NCBI RefSeq assembly: GCF_000372725.1
Contig: NW_005196163.1
Span: forward strand, 218,631-282,630
Direction of reading: 5' to 3'
DNA length: 64,000 nt
Source: Emiliania huxleyi CCMP1516
Lineage: Eukaryota > Haptophyta > Isochrysidales > Noelaerhabdaceae
The translations under genes and the position numbers were made by a program. The notes below the pieces were generated by a model. It worked only from the letters and a program-made list of their open reading frames with translations, did no database searches and was not told where the DNA came from. Below are positions 40,148 to 50,135 of this stretch, one piece after another. Numbering within the stretch: position 1 is the first letter of the stretch; every line of letters starts with the position of its first letter.

Positions 40148-40798
40148 TCAACTTATCCCCAACGACTTTGGCGCCATCAGCGGCCAGGCGGTCGCCACGT
40201 AGCCGCTCGCGGACGTACAGGCGAGCACCGCGGCCGCGTAGAGCAGCCCCAGGCCCCACGGCTGCAGCGCCGTCAGTTTGCCAGGGCACGCCAGGAGTAG
40301 CAACAGCAGTGCGACCATCTGCGTCGCCGTCTTCAGCTTGCCCCACCAGCCGACAGCGACGGCTGCGCTGTGACCGCGCGCGCCCATCCATTCGCGCAGT
40401 GCTGAGATCGTCACTTCGCGGCACACGATCACCGCTGTCGGGACCGCGACGGCGGCACCGAGCGCGCCTGCAAGCAGCACCAGGCACGAGCAGACGAGCA
40501 GCTTGTCCGCGACCGGGTCGAGAAAGGCGCCGAGGTCGGAGTGGACGGCCCATCGCCTCGCCAGGTACCCGTCGAGAAAGTCGGTCGCGGCACAGGCGGT
40601 AAAGATGGACGCCGGGAGCCACGGTGATGAGCGGCGGTTGTAAAAGGTGGCGACGAGCACGGGAATGGCAGCCACACGCGCGGCTGTCAGGGCGTTGGGA
40701 ACCCCGTCGCGCCAGCTCGCCGCGCCTGCCTCCAGCGTGGGACCAAGGATGCGCGGCGACGGCGCCAGCGCCGGGAATGCTAGCGAGTTGAGACGCAT
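40148..40798 (-). CDS. pgsA: CDP-diacylglycerol-glycerol-3-phosphate 3-phosphatidyltransferase (PGP synthase)
   Basis: It makes phosphatidylglycerophosphate from CDP-diacylglycerol, the committed step to phosphatidylglycerol, an essential thylakoid and mitochondrial lipid. The CDP-alcohol phosphatidyltransferase motif is perfect: DFLDGYLARR, then eight residues, GAFLD, PVAD. The N-terminal domain start, GVPNALTAARVAAIPVLVAT, and helices LVCSCLVLLAGALGAAVAV, MVALLLLLLACPGKL and LLYAAAVLACTSASGYVATA fit a 4-6-helix membrane enzyme. The start at 40798 (MRLNSLAFPALAPSPRILGP) leaves a ~35-residue presequence suited to an organelle. A longer frame to 40954 runs into a TIR element (40869-41054) and is rejected; that element ends 70 bp from the start codon. 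Intronless. Confidence 0.92.
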   Translation of the reverse strand: MRLNSLAFPALAPSPRILGPTLEAGAASWRDGVPNALTAARVAAIPVLVATFYNRRSSPWLPASIFTACAATDFLDGYLARRWAVHSDLGAFLDPVADKLLVCSCLVLLAGALGAAVAVPTAVIVCREVTISALREWMGARGHSAAVAVGWWGKLKTATQMVALLLLLLACPGKLTALQPWGLGLLYAAAVLACTSASGYVATAWPLMAPKSLGIS

Positions 40799-40868
40799 TA
40801 TCAGGGTGGGCACGGGCGAGGGAGCGACAGAGGGGCGGGTCGTGGGAGCCAGCTTAACAAACGACCAG

Positions 40869-41054
40869 GGTTCCAACTTTTCCGGGGCATGGTATGGTGC
40901 CCAGGGCCCAAGGGGGGGGGGTATGGTCCTGACCGCCAAGGCTAGCCCTACCATACCCCAAGCAGGTCTTCCAAGAGGCGGGGGGGGTATGGTCTCGAGG
41001 TGGGTTGGCCGAGCCTACCATACCATGGTCCATGCCCCGGAAAAAGTTGGAACC
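40869..41054. mobile_element. small TIR element (MITE), family A, intact copy
   Basis: The left end GGTTCCAACTTTTCCGGGGC pairs with the right end GCCCCGGAAAAAGTTGGAACC; inner segments CATGGTATGG and CCATACCATG extend the TIR. CAG flanks both ends (40866-40868 and 41055-41057), a likely 3-bp target duplication. It is 186 bp with no coding capacity. A 3-bp duplication fits PIF/Harbinger- or CACTA-type transposases, but the termini do not settle which. An interrupted copy is at 19393-19690. Confidence 0.75.
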
Positions 41055-41082
41055 CAGCACGTTTTTTCAGTGTACGTACTTT

Positions 41083-41285
41083 TAGCTTACTGGGAGAAAA
41101 GGGAGAGGGGGCTGTGTTCTCTAGGCCCCTAAGGGCCCTACGCGCGGCGTGAGAGCTCGGAAGCGAGCTTTGCACGGCGATCGAGGATGGCGCGGTTCAC
41201 CCCCTTCACCGAAGCGATGGAGATGCGTTCCGCGTGGTGTGACACAAATGAGAAGCGGGAGTGGGGAGGTTACGACGTTTTTTTT
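41083..41285 (-). repeat. 3'-end fragment of the FGGF retroelement family
   Basis: About 195 bp nearly identical to 5885-6075: TCTAGGCCCCTAAGGGCCC, GGCGTGAGAGCTCGGAAGCG, CTTCACCGAAGCGATGGAG and GTGTGACACAAATGAGAAGC. It holds only the end of the ORF and the tail. It stops at a short poly-T (41279-41286), directly before dispersed repeat C. Confidence 0.6.
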
Positions 41286-41301
41286 CTTCCCCGCCCCCCT
41301 A

Positions 41302-41835
41302 GGTCACGCATGGCATCAGAAGTTTTATCTCTGGGCCCCGAAAGGCATCTCTAGCAGCGTTACGCATGCCCCCTCCCTCCTGGGCGCATGCGCCTCACGT
41401 CTCGCCAGAGCATAAGCCCTTGGTGTGCGACGAGACGAGTTTTTCGCCATCGCCGCGAGCAGCAAGCCGCCCGCCGCAAACAGCCGGAGGCATCGCCACG
41501 GCACTGACTGCGCCGCGATCCCGCACCCGTCGACGAAGCTCCCCCCGCGGAAGACCGCGCGCAGCGACGCCTTGACGATCGAGATGAGCACGCCTGAGGC
41601 TCGCCCACCTACTGCCCCTGAGAGTTGGTTACGAGTGGGATCAGCTCCCCCCCTTGGGATCACAGCTTCCACGACCTCACACCCAACATCACAGGCGGGA
41701 TCAGAAGGAGACTCCACACCGGACACCGCCCGGGCACAGACTCCTACCCGTCGGATTGCACAGGGCCCCCTCGGAGCAGCCCACACACAATCACGCATCG
41801 GCAGAATTAAGTGCCTGAGTCAGACAGACAGCACA
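41302..41835 (+). repeat. dispersed repeat C, second copy
   Basis: It matches 19850-20400 in order (AGTTTTATCTCTGGGCCCC, GGCATCTCTAGCAGCGT, CGACGAAGCTCCCCCCGCGG, CCCCTGAGAGTTGGTTACGA) with scattered differences. Minus-strand frames through it are similar in both copies, but short and without a recognisable domain. A GAGAGGAGAG run follows (41843-41895). Confidence 0.6.
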
Positions 41836-42244
41836 GACAAGGAGAGGAGAGAGAGGAGAGAGGAGAGAGAGAGAGAGGAGAGGGGAGAGGGTGAGGGTGT
41901 GTGCACACGTGAGGAGCGGGGAGGGTGTCTGTGGTGGGCTGTAGGCATACTACGTGGTTAAAACCACGCGCCCCTCAGGAGCTTAAGGTAGAGTGGAGCG
42001 TCCCAGACGCCTCGGTGCTCCACCCACCGGCGTGAAGACCATCCGGATCAGCCCAGTACGCCCTCCGGGCGAACGGTCCCCGCGATGGCCCAAGGTCCTC
42101 CGTCGCCTGTGGTTGAACCCCCTGCCTCCCGGTTGAACCCCCAGTCCTCGTACTGTCGTACTCGACCATTAAATAAACTCAAAGGTCCACCACAGCCTCC
42201 AGCCTCCACCTCCACCGTCGAGCCGCGATCGCTGCCGCCCGCGA
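41836..42244. other. low-complexity and unassigned sequence
   Basis: GA-rich microsatellite to about 41910, then roughly 300 bases with a GGTTGAACCCCC(C/T)GCC-type duplication (42111-42145). No gene supported. Confidence 0.3.
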
Positions 42245-42660
42245 CGCCGCCCGCCGCGTCAGATGCTCGCGACGCGCGTCGAGCCGAGTCGCAGAGCCGC
42301 GCCGCACCAGCAGCAACATTAGCACCAGCAGCACCAGCAGCACCACCACCACCAGCAGCACCAGAGAGAGGCGCGCACCTGCCCGACGCCGCCCGCCGCG
42401 TCAGATGCTCGCGACGCGCGTCGAGCCGAGTCGCAGAGCCGCGCCGCACCAGCAGCAACATCAGCACCAGCAGCACCAGCAGCACCACCACCACCAGCAG
42501 CACCAGAGAGAGGCGCGCACCTGCCCGACGCCGCCCGCCGCGTCAGATGCTCGCGACGCGCGTCGAGCCGAGTCGCAGAGCCGCGCCGCGCCAGCAGCAG
42601 CATCTGCACCAGCAGCAGCACCATCACCACCACCACCACCAACCACCAGAGAGAGGCAGT
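42245..42660 (+). repeat. 142-bp minisatellite, about three units
   Basis: GTCAGATGCTCGCGACGCGC recurs at 42258, 42400 and 42542, exactly 142 bp apart, each followed by GAGCCGAGTCGCAGAGCCGC and a run of CAGCAC/CACCAC triplets. Since 142 is not a multiple of three, the units shift frame, which argues against a coding tandem repeat. The array ends about 230 bp upstream of the peptidase start. Confidence 0.85.
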
Positions 42661-42889
42661 GCAGGGTGACATGGGCGCAGAAGCGCTCGCAGAGCAGCGC
42701 GCAGCGCCGCGCACGCCACGCCGCGGGTGGTCGGACGAGCGCGGTGTCGTCGCCGGCGAGCCGCGGCGCCAGCCGTCGCGCGAGAGAGCGGCGCCCGGCG
42801 TGCTGGGACTCAGCTTTCTCTTCCCCCACCCGGGTGCTTCGGAGTGGTTGCACTAGCTTGGGGGCGCGGGCGTGGCGCCCGCAGTCCTC

Positions 42890-45157
42890 ATGGCGCTCTG
42901 TCTCAGTGTATGGTTCACCACGCACGTCTTAAGTGTCGGCGGCGCCCACAGCAGCCGATTTTGCCATTGCGCTCACAGCGGCGGCGGCGGCGGCGGCGGC
43001 GGCGGCAGAAGCAGCAGCAGTGCACGCAAAAGCAGCGCATGGGCGAGGTTGGCGTTTGGCCCGCGCATGCAGCAGCCACTATGGGAGACTATCGACGCCC
43101 CACGGCCACCATCGGAGGCAGTCACGGTGCTGTACGGCCGCGAGGACGGCAAGCTCAAGGGCGTCGATGAGGCGCTCCTTCTCGATCCGCCCGTCGCGCT
43201 GGTCGACCCGCACTTCCGGCTGCGTGAGCGCGATCACGAACCGACGCTGCGCCACATCCGCGCGGAGAATGCGTACGCGGATTCTGTCCTCGAGGCGATG
43301 CCCGGTTTTTCTACAACGCGCGAGGGGATCTTTGCGCGTCTGCGGGCCTCAATGCCGCCGCCCTCGCCGCTGCTCTGGTGGCGCGGCGCCGACGCTGGCG
43401 GGTGGGAGTACTCGACACGGCCGTCGCCAGCAGGCCCGCACCCGCTCTATCTGCGCCGCCGTGCCAACGCCGCCGCCGTTGAGCTGATCCTTGACGCCAA
43501 CGCGGCGCCCGCGCGCCTGCCGTCTGCTCACGACCCACGGATGAGCTACCTCGGGTCTGTCAAGGGCGTCTCGGCCTTCGTGCCCTCGCCGAGCGGCCGT
43601 TACGCGGCGTACACTGTGGACGTGACGGGCGAGGAGCGGTTTGGGCTCATGGTGGTCGAGCTCGCGCCGGTGCCCTTCTTGGAAGGTGCTGGTGGTGAGT
43701 CGGAGCGGCCGTCTGAGATGGTGGCGCACGTGGCGGACGTCGACGTGGACGTTGCGTGGGGATCTGACGACAGCGAGCTCTACTACGCGAGCATGGACGA
43801 GACCGGCCGTCCGTGGCGGCTGCACCGGCTACGCCTTCCGTCGGCGACACGCGCAGATAGGAAGGAGGAGGTGTTGGAGGAGCGAGCGGCGTCGGTGGCG
43901 TCGGCGGCGGGTGGGTTTGGTGGTGGGTTTGGTGGCGGCAAACGGAAGGGCGGCAAGAGCGGCAAGGGCGGTAAGATGGGTAAGAGCAGAAAGGCCGGAA
44001 AGGCATCTTCCGCCGCCTCCTCCGACGCCGCCTCCGCCGCCGCCACCGCCACTTCCTCTACCGTCTTCGAGGAACGCGACGCTCGCTTCCGGTTGTCGTT
44101 TCGGCGGGCGGCCGAGGGCTCGCGGCTGCTGCTGCACCTAGCCTCGCGAGATGCCAGCGAGGTCTGGGCGCTGCCATTCATGGCAGCTGCCGGCGACGAT
44201 CTCGCGCCTGAGACCGAGCGGCGGCGTTGGGCGAGCGGCGAGGCGAGCGGCGGAGCGTGGCATTGCCTAGCTGCAAGAGAGGCGCGGCTGGTTTACACGG
44301 CGGATTATGGCGTCCGACCGCGAGTGCGCCGCAGCGGCGGCGGCGGCGCGGGCGGCGGTGCGGACGGCGCGGGGCAATACGTCATTGTTAGCAACGACGG
44401 TGGGGCGGCGGCTGAAGGCGCTGTGAGGACGCTGAGCGAGGCGGCGGCGGCGAGGGGGTTGGGACGATCGGCATGGGTGGCAGAAGGGGTGCTGGAGGAG
44501 GGCGACGGGGCGGCGGGCGGGCGGACGCTCGAGGGCGTTCAGTGCGTTGATGGGGCGGTGGCTCTGGAGGGTCGGCGGGACGGCGCGAGCGCCGTCTTCG
44601 TCTGGCTCTGGGGGGGCAGAGGCGGGCAGGCTAGCGGCGAGGAGGAGGGCGGAGAGGAGCAAGAGGAGGCGGTCGTAGTGGTCGATGGAGGGCTCTTAGC
44701 GGCGGCCATCGGCGGTGGCGCCGGCGGCGATGGCGGCGACGGCGGCGGCGGCGGCGGCGGCGCTGGCGGCGGCGGCGGCGGTGTTGGCAGCTTGCTGGCG
44801 TCGTCGTGTCAGAGCTCCGTGCGCCTATGCTCACCCGACGAGCAGCAGTACGCCTCGGGCGCCCTTCGCATCGAGTACTCGACACCGCTCATGCCGCCGC
44901 GCGTGGTGCGATGCGACCCCAGGGCGGTCGGGGCCGCGGCGGGCGGCAGCGCAGTCAGCGGAGGAGGTCTGACGGAGCTGTGGGCACAGCCGCCGCCTCG
45001 AGGTTTCGACCCGTCTCGCTACGAGGTCGGCCGCGTATGGGCGACGGCTGAGGATGGCGCCCGCGTTCCCATCTCCGTGCTTCGACTCAAGGCAGCTACC
45101 ACCGAGCTTGCCGCCGCCACCGCTGCCACTGCCGCCACCGCCGCCGCCACCGCCTCA

Positions 45158-45212
<55 letters not shown>

Positions 45213-46060
45213 CCGCCGTCGCTTCGCCGAACGACGAGCCCTGGCCACCGCCGCTGCCCGCGCTCTTGTACGGCTATGGCGCGTACGGCGCGTGCACGGA
45301 GGCAGGATGGGACGCAGAGCGATTGGCGGTGGTCGACAGCGGGCTGCTGCACGCGATATGTCACGTGCGCGGCGGCGGCGAGATGGGGCGTGCGTGGCAC
45401 GAGGCGGGGCGGCGCGAGCGCAAGCCCACGACGTTCACCGACGTGGTCGCGTGCGCGCGCACGCTGGTCGCTTCGGGCCTCGTCCGTGCGGATTCGCTGG
45501 CGCTCGAGGGGCGGTCGGCGGGAGGGCTGCTGGTGGGGGCGACCCTCAATCGCGCTCCGGAGCTCTTTGCATGCGCGCTCGCGTCGGTTCCGTTCCTCGA
45601 TGCCGCGGGCACGCTGCAGGACGGCGCGCTCCCGCTCACGGCTAACGAGTGGGAGGAGTTTGGTAACCCCAACGAGGTAGGCGGCCACGCGGCCGTCCTC
45701 GGATTCTCGCCCGTGCACAACGTCGTGCCGCGCGCGCGCTACCCTGCATGCTTGTTGCTGCCGGCCCTCAACGACGCGCGCACGGGATTTTGGGAGGCCC
45801 ACAAGTTTGCGATTGCGATCCGCTCCAACGGCGCTGGCGTCGAGGGCGGCGCGGCGGCGGAGAAGGAGGAGAAGGAGGATGCGGCGGGGGCGGGCGTGGC
45901 AGCGCCGCGGCCCGTCCTGGTGAGCACGGACGAATTCGGCGGGCACTTCCGGCCTGCGGACCCGGAGGAGCGGGCGAGGCAGCGCGCCAAGGAGCTCGCG
46001 TTCATCGTGTGCAGCCTAGTGGGACCGCCGCGTAGGCCGGCGGAGGCTGAGTCGGCATGA
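42890..46060 (+). CDS. prolyl oligopeptidase family peptidase, oligopeptidase B-like (S9A)
   Basis: This is an intronless serine peptidase of the S9A family, which cuts peptides after basic residues (oligopeptidase B) or proline. An N-terminal propeller domain (WGSDDSELYYASMDETGRPW, VSAFVPSPSGRYAAYTVDVT) is followed by a catalytic alpha/beta domain: LLYGYGAYG, nucleophile in LALEGRSAGGLLVGA, Asp in LLPALNDARTGFWEAHKFAI and His in FGGHFRPADPEER. EWEEFGNPNE is close to oligopeptidase B usage. The start at 42890 (MALCLSVWFTTHVLSVGG) gives a signal peptide; the GTG 18 bases earlier is not needed. The protein is about 1,056 residues, longer than the usual ~700, because of a Lys/Gly insert (~residues 340-375), poly-Gly and poly-Ala inserts. 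Substrate preference is inferred. Confidence 0.85.
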
Positions 46061-46451
46061 AGAAATTGTAAAAAACGAAGCCCCTTGGCTTGGAGTCGCC
46101 GGCTCGCGCCCCTCCTCTGGGACACTGGCGCGCACACACACACACCACACACTGGCACTAACATAGCTACAGTACACTACGAGTACCTGACAAAAAAAAA
46201 TTGCGTCGGCAACCTCCAGTCCGCGTGCGATGGAGACGGGCCGTTGGCCGTGCCATCACAACTTGTCGTAGAGGTCGGGTTCAAAGCGCACCCAGAAATG
46301 GCTCTCTATTTGTTGGGGCTGCGGCTGGTGCGAGGCAAGGCGAGGCCTTTAGCGACAAAAAGAATTTTACGAACCTCGCTCAACACTGGGCACGGGACAC
46401 GGTCAACACTAGAGCTCTACCTGACAAAAAAATGCGTGTGACAAGGGAGAT
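46061..46451 (-). repeat. two partial copies of the TAAAATTCTT-type dispersed tail
   Basis: At 46100-46205 and 46330-46440, on the minus strand, are TTTTTTGTCAGGTA(C/G), GTGTCCCGTGCCCAGTGTT and GTAAAATTCTTTTTGTCGC, related to 3238-3340. The plus strand carries ACACACACACACC at 46133-46150. The last copy ends about 15 bp before the start codon at 46452. Confidence 0.5.
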
Positions 46452-47207
46452 ATGGCTGTCGACCCGGCTTCGCACTACTCCTCTCGGCTCGTCCTCCTCT
46501 CCTCTCCCGCCGGCCAGCGGCTGGCGGCCTCCCTCACTGTCACAGGCGGCTCGCGGCTCCGCACGCTCCTCTCTCTCTTCGAGGCGCAAGAGGAGCAGAG
46601 CTGGTGTGGCTACGCTGCCCTCCGGGTGGCACTTCGCGCGTGCGGCGCCGCGGCTGTGCTCAGCCAGAGCGAGCTGCACGGGCTACGCAGCACCTTGGCA
46701 GAACAGGAGGCGGAGGCTGTGCGCGGCGGCGCGAGCAGCCTCGCCGGTGGCGGGCTCTCCATCGCTCAGCTGGCGCGCTTGGCACGGCCCTTGCTGGAGG
46801 CGAGCGCACTCAACCTGGAGCAGCAGCACGGCGACCCGGCGAGCCCGCCCGCCTTTGGCTCGCAGCTCGCAGCCGCCGTGTCTCACGCCTCCGACAGCGA
46901 CAGCGGGTCGATCGTCCTGCTCAACTTTCTCCGACAGCTGGACGGGTGGAGGGGCGGCCACTGGGTGGTTGCGGGCGGGCTCGCTCACGACGCGGAGGGC
47001 ACGGCCTTCGTGTTGCTGCTCGACGTGGCCGCCCACCGCATTGGGCCTCACTGGCTTCCGCTAGGCCTGCTGGCCGCTCTCTGCTCGACCGTCAACGTGC
47101 ACGGCGTCCCACGCGGCTTTGTGAGGATCTGCTCGCGTGGCAGCGGCGCGAGCGGGGATGGCGCGGTGCCTCTTGTCCCGAAACAAGACAGTGCCTCTCA
47201 CTGCTAA
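46452..47207 (+). CDS. phytochelatin synthase-like protease, catalytic domain only
   Basis: This family (papain-like clan) transfers gamma-Glu-Cys between glutathiones to make metal-binding phytochelatins, or acts as a glutathione hydrolase. The match is to the N-terminal catalytic half: LLSLFEAQEEQSWCGYAALR (Cys52), GGHWVVAGG (His170), LLLDVAAHRIGPHWLPL (Asp191) and the ending GVPRGFVRI. The Cys-His-Asp triad is complete. Residues 1-35 carry the typical helix (SSPAGQRLAASL). At 251 residues it lacks the Cys-rich C-terminal half of plant enzymes, like bacterial versions, which often only hydrolyse glutathione. Intronless, 390 bp downstream of the peptidase gene on the same strand. No targeting signal is evident. 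Confidence 0.82.
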   Translation: MAVDPASHYSSRLVLLSSPAGQRLAASLTVTGGSRLRTLLSLFEAQEEQSWCGYAALRVALRACGAAAVLSQSELHGLRSTLAEQEAEAVRGGASSLAGGGLSIAQLARLARPLLEASALNLEQQHGDPASPPAFGSQLAAAVSHASDSDSGSIVLLNFLRQLDGWRGGHWVVAGGLAHDAEGTAFVLLLDVAAHRIGPHWLPLGLLAALCSTVNVHGVPRGFVRICSRGSGASGDGAVPLVPKQDSASHC

Positions 47208-47870
47208 CCCTTCTTGGCCGCATGTGACCGGCGTACGGCTCTAATCCGTAGAGAGATATGCATCGTGGCATTTCGTCCGCAATGGCCTTCCGCAAAATGG
47301 CAAAAAAGGACCTCGCGCTCGGTCTAGTTCCGCGGGCCGCTCTCTCTCTACTCTCTCTCTCTCCACTTTTTTAAGTCTTATTCCAAAAGTGCCAACTCCA
47401 AAGATCCAGATCCCAGTACAAAGAGACGGCACTGCGTCCTGTATGTTTCGTGCACGTGGACGCCCCGTGTGTTCTGTCTTCTGTGTTCTGACCTTCTGTG
47501 TAAAATTCTCTGACGTTCGCCACACGGGCCACGGCGGTTGTATTTTGCCACCTGGACCGCTGGTTCTAAATAAGTAAATAAAAACCGACACCTCTACTGT
47601 GAGATGGGTAAAAAGGAACAGGTCCCCGCCCGCTGGTGCTCCTATCGACTATCGTGTTTCAAAAGTCCTCAATCGTTTCATCAGAGCCGAAACGAAAAAG
47701 CAAAAAGGACCATCGATGTGGAAAGAAGCATGCGTTGTGCGGCGTGCACACTCACACTCACACTCCGCTGCACGCGTCCCAAGGCTGCGCCAGCTATAGT
47801 GCTCTCGATCCACCGGTTCACCACGTAGCACGACCTTCTCCATCGTAGCACCGGTTTATTGAATAAGCAC
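47208..47870. repeat. intergenic region with a repeat shared with 53.4 kb
   Basis: AAATAAATAAA followed by CACCTCTACTGTGAGATGGG and TAAAAAGGAACAGGTCCCCG at 47566-47630 recurs at 53413-53480. CT-rich CTCTCTCTACTCTCTCTCTC lies at 47338-47360. The last part overlaps the 3' end of the minus-strand gene. No gene is supported. Confidence 0.45.
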
Positions 47871-48864
47871 TCAAGCGCTCGCGGTGAGGTCGTCCGCAAA
47901 GTAGAGGTGCAGCGTTGGCACGTAGAAATCGTCGGGAATGGAGAGAGAGTCAAAGGTGCGGTCCTCGTCCGGCACCCCGTTCGCCTCGAGCGTGCGCCTC
48001 ATGTCGAGGAAGCGGCTGCCGCGTGCGTCTGTCCGCTTCCAGGCGTAGGAGCCCGAGTGCGCGTTGTGGTCGAGGTAACGCTGCTGGATCTCATCGAGCG
48101 TCTCCTCAGCGCACACCTCGAGCGCGGTCTCCTGTTGCGTTAGCATGTTCAGCAGCCGGACCGACCGCGTCTTGCGAGTGAGCGCGCCGACGACAAGGCT
48201 GTCGTCCAACCACCACGGCACCTCCGCCGCCGGATCAAACTCCGCACCAGAGCCCGCAGGCGGGCAGTGGATAAACCTCCCCAGTGGCACGAAGGGCGCC
48301 AGTGTGCCGGTCTTGGGGTCAATGTGCCGCCGCAGGCCATGCGTGGCTGGGTCAAACCAGTGCGTGATGTCAGTTCCCGCCGCCTCAATCAGAGGCTGGG
48401 CGAGCGGACCGGCGTGCAGGAACACCAGGTCGCTCAGGTCGACGACCTGCAATACACAGTGAGTGCGCTGCTCAGGCCGGCGCCAATCAGAGACCGATGT
48501 GTGCAGAGCGATGCGCCTTGTGGAAGAGAGATACCCACAGGTCGTCGGCACGGTCATGGGCCGCCACATCCGCGGGAGTGTAGTACTTTTTCCGCCGAGC
48601 GCCGCCCGAAAGCTGATGCCGCGCCTCGCGCCCCCTGTATACCGACTGCACCATTTTTGCAGACGTCGCTCGCACCTCCTGCTCCTTGCGCACCTGCCTA
48701 CCCTTGATGTGCGCCTGGAGCGCCACGGCGCTGGCCTGCTCCGCATCCACCGTGCCGGCTGAACCGGCAGCACCTGGCGGATCCCAGCTGGTCTCGCCTG
48801 TGCTAGCATTCCTCCAATACGCCCGGCCCACCGTGTAGTTGTACTCTTGAACCCAGCTCGCCAT
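47871..48864 (-). CDS. CYB5D1: cytochrome b5 domain-containing protein 1 with N-terminal WW and IQ motifs
   Basis: CYB5D1 orthologues are axonemal/ciliary proteins with a heme-binding fold. The start at 48864 gives MASWVQEYNYTVGRAYWRNA STGETSWDPP, a WW domain, then an IQ-like helix (ALQAHIKGRQVRKEQEV; MVQSVYRGREAR). The b5 part is YYTPADVAAHDRADDLWVSL, FLHAGPLAQPLI and AGTDITHWFD, with the two histidines as probable heme ligands. The conserved tail is complete: RFIHCPP, PWWLDDSLVVGALTRKTRSV, LEVCAEETLDEIQQRYLDHN, SYAWKR and LHLYFADDLT. Intron 48447-48516 (70 bp, GC-AG) joins LFHK to VVDLSDLVF. A motile-flagellum role is inferred from family knowledge and would fit a flagellated life stage. 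Confidence 0.88.
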
Positions 48865-49202
48865 GGTCGCACTCCGGAGCGTAACGAAGACGACGAAGGC
48901 AAGTGGGATGCAGTCGACGACCGTTTCGTCCACCCTTGCCCTTACCCCCCCCGCCACGCACCTTCGTGCCAACAATTCACCTACAATACCTAACCCTGCA
49001 ACCGTAAATTAAACAAAACGCCGGATTCAAATCTCGGTGCATCGCTCATTGTTGGACGGTTCCCTGCGAAATCACCGGAAAGCAAAGTGACGAAGTCCGC
49101 GATCGGTGCGACTGGACGAGTGCGACTGGACGACAGGGGGGAGCCGCGGGAGCCTACCTCTTGAGGTCCCGGAGTGGGCGAGCGGCCCGCCCTGACCGCA
49201 CA
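48865..49202. other. divergent intergenic region, candidate shared promoter
   Basis: It separates the starts of the CYB5D1 gene (-) and a hypothetical gene (+). It holds CACCTACAATACCTAACCCT and a GACTGGACGAGTGCGACTGG duplication (49108-49135). No TATA box or repeat family is seen. Confidence 0.35.
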
Positions 49203-49862
49203 ATGGCTTCCATCGTTCGCGAGGCCCACGTCCTCGCGTGCGCGCCCGCGATGCTGCGCGAGGTGCCGTTGCCGCCGGACGAGGACGCTGGACAGGAGTG
49301 GAGCTCGCTGGTCTGGGGGAGCCCGGCCCTGCTGGATGGGGAGGCAGAGCTTTTGTGCGCGCCAATGTCCGAGCAGGAGGACGAGGCAGGATGGAGTGAG
49401 GTGTTTGAGGCGCCGGATATCGACCCCGGGCCAGCACCAGTTCCAGTGCTGTGCAATGAGATAGCTGTGCTCGAGCTCGATCAGGCCAAGCTCCGACAGC
49501 GGCTGCAGGTGCTGCAGGCACAGCACGCATCGGCCATGCGAGAGCACGCGAGGGTCAAGGCGGAGCACGCGAAGGAGAAGGCCCTCCTCTGCAACGAACT
49601 CCGGGTGCTGGCCGAGTACGCCTTCGCCAGCCAGCCATCCGCGTCGCCGAGCAGAGCGGCCACGCGCTACCAGTCGCGTCCGCAATGCCCCAGCAACAAG
49701 CCCGACTCGGAGGAGATGGGCTGCCGGCGGCAGGCGCAGGGGACGCTGAGGGCAGGCGGGGCGAGGCTGTACGTTACTACCTCGCCGCCGGCGGGAGGGT
49801 TCTGTGATACATTTGTCTGTTTCCAGATGTGGTCCTGCGTGCGCACGTTGTCGCCCTGCTAA
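49203..49862 (+). CDS. hypothetical acidic coiled-coil protein
   Basis: A 219-codon frame from ATG 49203 (MASIVREAHVLACAPAMLRE). The N-terminal half is acidic (PPDEDAGQEWSSLVW, SEQEDEAGWSEVFEAPDIDP). A coiled coil follows (LELDQAKLRQRLQVLQAQHA, then REHARVKAEHAKEKALLCNE), and the C-terminal 60 residues look disordered and Cys-rich. No domain recognised. The frame overlaps nothing better and has a start near a divergent promoter region; it may continue in another exon, as the last 20 residues (CDTFVCFQMWSCVRTLSPC) follow a TTTCCAG acceptor-like site at 49820-49826. Confidence 0.45.
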   Translation: MASIVREAHVLACAPAMLREVPLPPDEDAGQEWSSLVWGSPALLDGEAELLCAPMSEQEDEAGWSEVFEAPDIDPGPAPVPVLCNEIAVLELDQAKLRQRLQVLQAQHASAMREHARVKAEHAKEKALLCNELRVLAEYAFASQPSASPSRAATRYQSRPQCPSNKPDSEEMGCRRQAQGTLRAGGARLYVTTSPPAGGFCDTFVCFQMWSCVRTLSPC

Positions 49863-50135
49863 ACGCAGTTGCCAGGTGTCTCTGAAAGGCCGCATCTCAT
49901 TTTGTACGGGAAATGTCGTTTCTTTACGGGCTGTGCGCTCGGCACCAACACTCCGCCGCCACCGCGCACGAACAGCACGCGCTGCTGGCGACGGAAAACT
50001 TTGCACACACCTTCCGCCGCGCGCGCGCGCACGGGTCCACCGCGATGCGCGCGAACTGCCACCAGACCAGCCTGCCAGACCACCTCGCTCGCTCTCTCTC
50101 GCACAGCAGAGAGGGAGAGCCTGCCGATCGATCCG

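Noticed and set aside
49020-49045. Possible tRNA T-arm (GGATTCAAATCTC)
   Set aside because: No A box or D arm upstream and no cloverleaf; likely chance.
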